DNA of 64,000 bases from Dryas octopetala (lineage: Eukaryota > Streptophyta > Magnoliopsida > Rosales > Rosaceae), in the NCBI GenBank assembly GCA_963921425.1, contig OY992840.1, positions 19,632,621-19,696,620 on the forward strand, written 5' to 3'. Positions 63,001 to 64,000 of this stretch are shown piece by piece; positions within the stretch are counted from its first letter, which is position 1, and the number at the start of each line of letters is the position of its first letter. The translations under genes were made by a program, and so were the position numbers. The notes below the pieces were generated by a model. That model did not search any database, was not told the DNA's origin, and saw only the letters and a program-made list of their open reading frames with translations.

Positions 63001-64000
63001 GTGTTTTTCTTTCTTTATTCACAGGAGCTTTTTTTGTTCTACATCAGTGTACATATTTGTTTGGTGCTGCCTTTTATGATATGTTTGGGACTCCATATGC
63101 TTAGCTTTAGCTTCCCATCTGAATCATAGGAACTCACCCATCTCAATCTTCTCATTTTAGTAATATGCTCATAAATTCAATCATGTTTGCTTTTTCTTCA
63201 TTATGTTATTTTAAATTTTGAAGAAGTAATGGTAGCAATATATGAGAATTTTGCCTTTTGGTCCCCTTTGTTTCAGGGTAAAAGCACATTTAGTAGATTG
63301 CACTACTTAATCAATTGATGAAGGACAAGAGAACATTTGTAGTTTTCGTGTTAACAGTGCAGTTAATAGTGGTGGAGAGAATAGAATTATAGGATTAATG
63401 TTTGTACTTCTGGTGATCACATTCCCTCTCTTGGTGCTCATAGTGATTTTGGCAAAGAGAAAGAGGTGATAGTGATTATGGGGCATTTAAAGAGGTGACA
63501 GGAAGATTGCTAATAAGGTTGGTTCAGATTCCAGCAGAGGTGGGGCGATCCTGTTTATTTGTTTATAGACAAATGACAGTGATGTTAGACTTGGAGGAGT
63601 AGTCATTGCAGCGATAACACTTTTGAGTATGGTAATGGTGGTGACATGAGTTGTTAAACCCATGGTTAGAACTCATTCTTGAAAACCAGCTTATAGGGAA
63701 AGGGTACTTATGTATTTATATACTACACATTCCAAAGGTATCTGAGCCATCTGGGACTATTCTAACAATCCGCCTCAGCTCTAGGGTTGGACCCACTTGC
63801 CTTCTTCCTCCCACACAGGGCAGGAGACACGAACTTTGACCCATCCTTGTATGCAAACGCAATTGCAAAGCACTATTTCTCCTCAAGCTGCATTACATAT
63901 CATGTTCCTTTTTCATGTTGCCGTGTTTTTATCGTTATGACTAGATTGCTTGAGATTTAACAACAAAAATTACTTTATTATGATTTATATTCAAATTTGT
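63001..64000 (+). other. First intron of the CNGC20-like gene
   Basis: No exon continuing the channel and no independent gene recognised. Short open frames at 63651-63839 are not supported. Confidence 0.5.

Overview
This is a plant nuclear genome window. Genes carry many introns with GT..AG borders inside AT-rich intergenic DNA. There are plant-specific families (WVD2-like, DUF1005, REM-type B3, germin-like, CNGC20), many CT microsatellites and several small transposable elements. It looks like a woody eudicot. The element mix recalls Rosaceae, but that is an impression from memory and was not tested. All exon models below were built by hand from splice-site consensus and reading-frame continuity.

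Layout. 1-4.1 kb: one orphan exon of an ABHD11-like alpha/beta hydrolase (+), then a complete six-exon steroleosin/11-beta-HSD-like dehydrogenase (-). 5.1-5.9 kb: a tandem TRIM retrotransposon array (4 LTR units) bounded by one target-site duplication. 7.3-12.4 kb: an eight-exon N-myristoylated CDK-like kinase (+). 13.6-18.3 kb: a three-exon AlgH/UPF0301 (DUF179) protein (-). 22.3-26.1 kb: a WVD2-like-7-type protein (+). 28.9-30.5 kb: an intronless P-class PPR protein (-). 31.3-33.1 kb: a 201-bp Mutator-type MITE followed by a 1.4-kb foldback element. 33.4-35.5 kb: cytochrome c (+). 37.0-38.0 kb: a solo LTR. 39.6-40.1 kb: a short single-domain B3 protein (+). 42.4-43.8 kb: an acidic type II membrane protein (+). 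45.7-46.5 kb: an apparently perfect 380-bp tandem duplication. 48.1-49.8 kb: a DUF1005 protein (-). 50.2-52.2 kb: a transposon-rich stretch with a MITE nested in a PIF/Harbinger-like element. 54.7-55.8 kb: an intronless MAPKKK-like kinase (+). 56.6-57.4 kb: a germin-like protein (-). 57.9-60.2 kb: two adjacent inverted-repeat elements, the second related to the foldback at 31.7 kb. 62.5 kb to the end: the first coding exon of a CNGC20-like channel (+), which runs off the window.

The genes are unrelated housekeeping, signalling and structural genes with their own promoters; I see no operon-like or biosynthetic cluster. The most interesting content is the mobile DNA: two foldback elements that share a GC-rich double-hairpin core, a TRIM multimer, a matched pair of 201-bp MITEs with clean 9-bp duplications, one of them nested in another transposon, and a cleanly bounded solo LTR. 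No CRISPR array, rRNA or convincing tRNA was seen.
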